Part shown: positions 63,534 through 64,000 of the stretch, in pieces
How positions within the stretch are numbered: the stretch's first letter is position 1
Layout of the letters: the number at the start of each line of letters is the position of its first letter
Assembly (NCBI RefSeq): GCF_019925205.1
Contig: NC_083560.1
Coordinates: 52,870,270-52,934,269 of the forward strand
Length of the DNA: 64,000 nucleotides
DNA from: Metopolophium dirhodum
Taxonomy: Eukaryota > Arthropoda > Insecta > Hemiptera > Aphididae
Direction: 5' to 3'
Program-made: the position numbers and the translations under genes
The notes under the pieces: model-generated
Databases searched by the model: none
Seen by the model: the letters and a program-made list of their open reading frames with translations, nothing else
What the model was told of the DNA's origin: nothing

Positions 63534-64000
63534 GTACGTAGTACATAATATATCATAATATTATCCCTCTGCACGGGACATCGTAAAACGCAGACATTTT
63601 TTTACTGTGGCACTTGAGACTTTGGGGCAAGTCGAAAATTTGGAAAGATGAAACTAAAAAAAAACGCGCTCTTTAAAATATTATACCGTACTGTGCCGTT
63701 GGTTTTTTTATGAGCGGTTTTTTATATAGCTTTTTTATACGACTAAAAGTGGATGTAATTATGCGGTACATAACATCTATGTGTTATAGTATACGATGAC
63801 CGACTATGTCGAGTGCCCTTCAATACGGGCTGGTAGCGTATTTTTATTTTTATTTGCCAGAGTAGGAAAAACTGAATTTGTTTAGATCCTAATACTCCAT
63901 GATTCTATATGTTATGCCTTTTTATTCATACAAAGTGAAAAAATAAAATGATTACCTACTAATAGTTGGGTTAATTTATAAGATTAATTTTATTCAATAG

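Overview
The window looks like non-coding, intron- and intergenic-rich nuclear DNA of an insect, most probably an aphid. This is inferred from strong A+T bias with endless TATAATATTATA-type runs, the constantly recurring TAGGTAC/GTACCTA words, small CpG-rich patches, many decayed non-autonomous DNA transposons, and the absence of any long open reading frame in 64 kb. No bacterial-type genes, rRNA, tRNA or CRISPR array are visible. Almost every ORF above 60 codons is what chance gives in such sequence, or lies in a low-complexity tract.

Genes. Two places carry real gene signals. (1) On the + strand at 51106-51281 there is a likely terminal coding exon whose product ends in a Gly/Ser/Pro-rich linker and a hydrophobic tail, as in GPI-anchored surface proteins. 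A stop and an AATAAA follow. (2) On the - strand, 41791 down to 40554, three GTAAGT-type donors fall within about 1.2 kb of CpG-rich DNA. Two candidate first exons can each splice in frame to a small exon coding for a Gly-rich membrane helix, which fits the 5' end of a gene running leftwards. Several weaker exon-like patches (3.4, 16.3, 37.4, 52.5, 60.1, 60.5 and 63.4 kb) are listed at low confidence. None could be assigned to a named protein.

Transposable elements. The clearest content is a set of short elements with visible ends. hAT-like elements with 8-bp target duplications lie at 9837, 15577, 26094, 26480, 42788 and 50056. They form families with full and internally deleted members, and 59924 is a deleted relative of 42788. 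Two pogo/Tigger-like MITEs lie at 20600 and 24081, and a composite element at 56746-57375. There is a LINE 3' end at 14.4 kb, a Helitron-like scrap at 50.9 kb, and a diverged aphid-type repeat present four times (20.8, 22.4, 30.9 and 39.0 kb).

Other structure. A diverged 330-bp tandem duplication spans 54451-55107. Several perfect hairpins or palindromes stand out, notably 4696-4723, 25458-25525, 29251-29282, 34842-34861 and 60136-60158. There is a consensus heat-shock element at 59357, a 35-bp alternating purine/pyrimidine tract at 37741, an 18-G run at 22323, and CpG-rich islands around 3, 12.3-13.1, 30.2, 37.5, 40.5-42.3 and 51-53 kb that may mark promoters or 5' exons. I found no convincing new biological system; the most promising items are the split minus-strand gene start and the tandem duplication.
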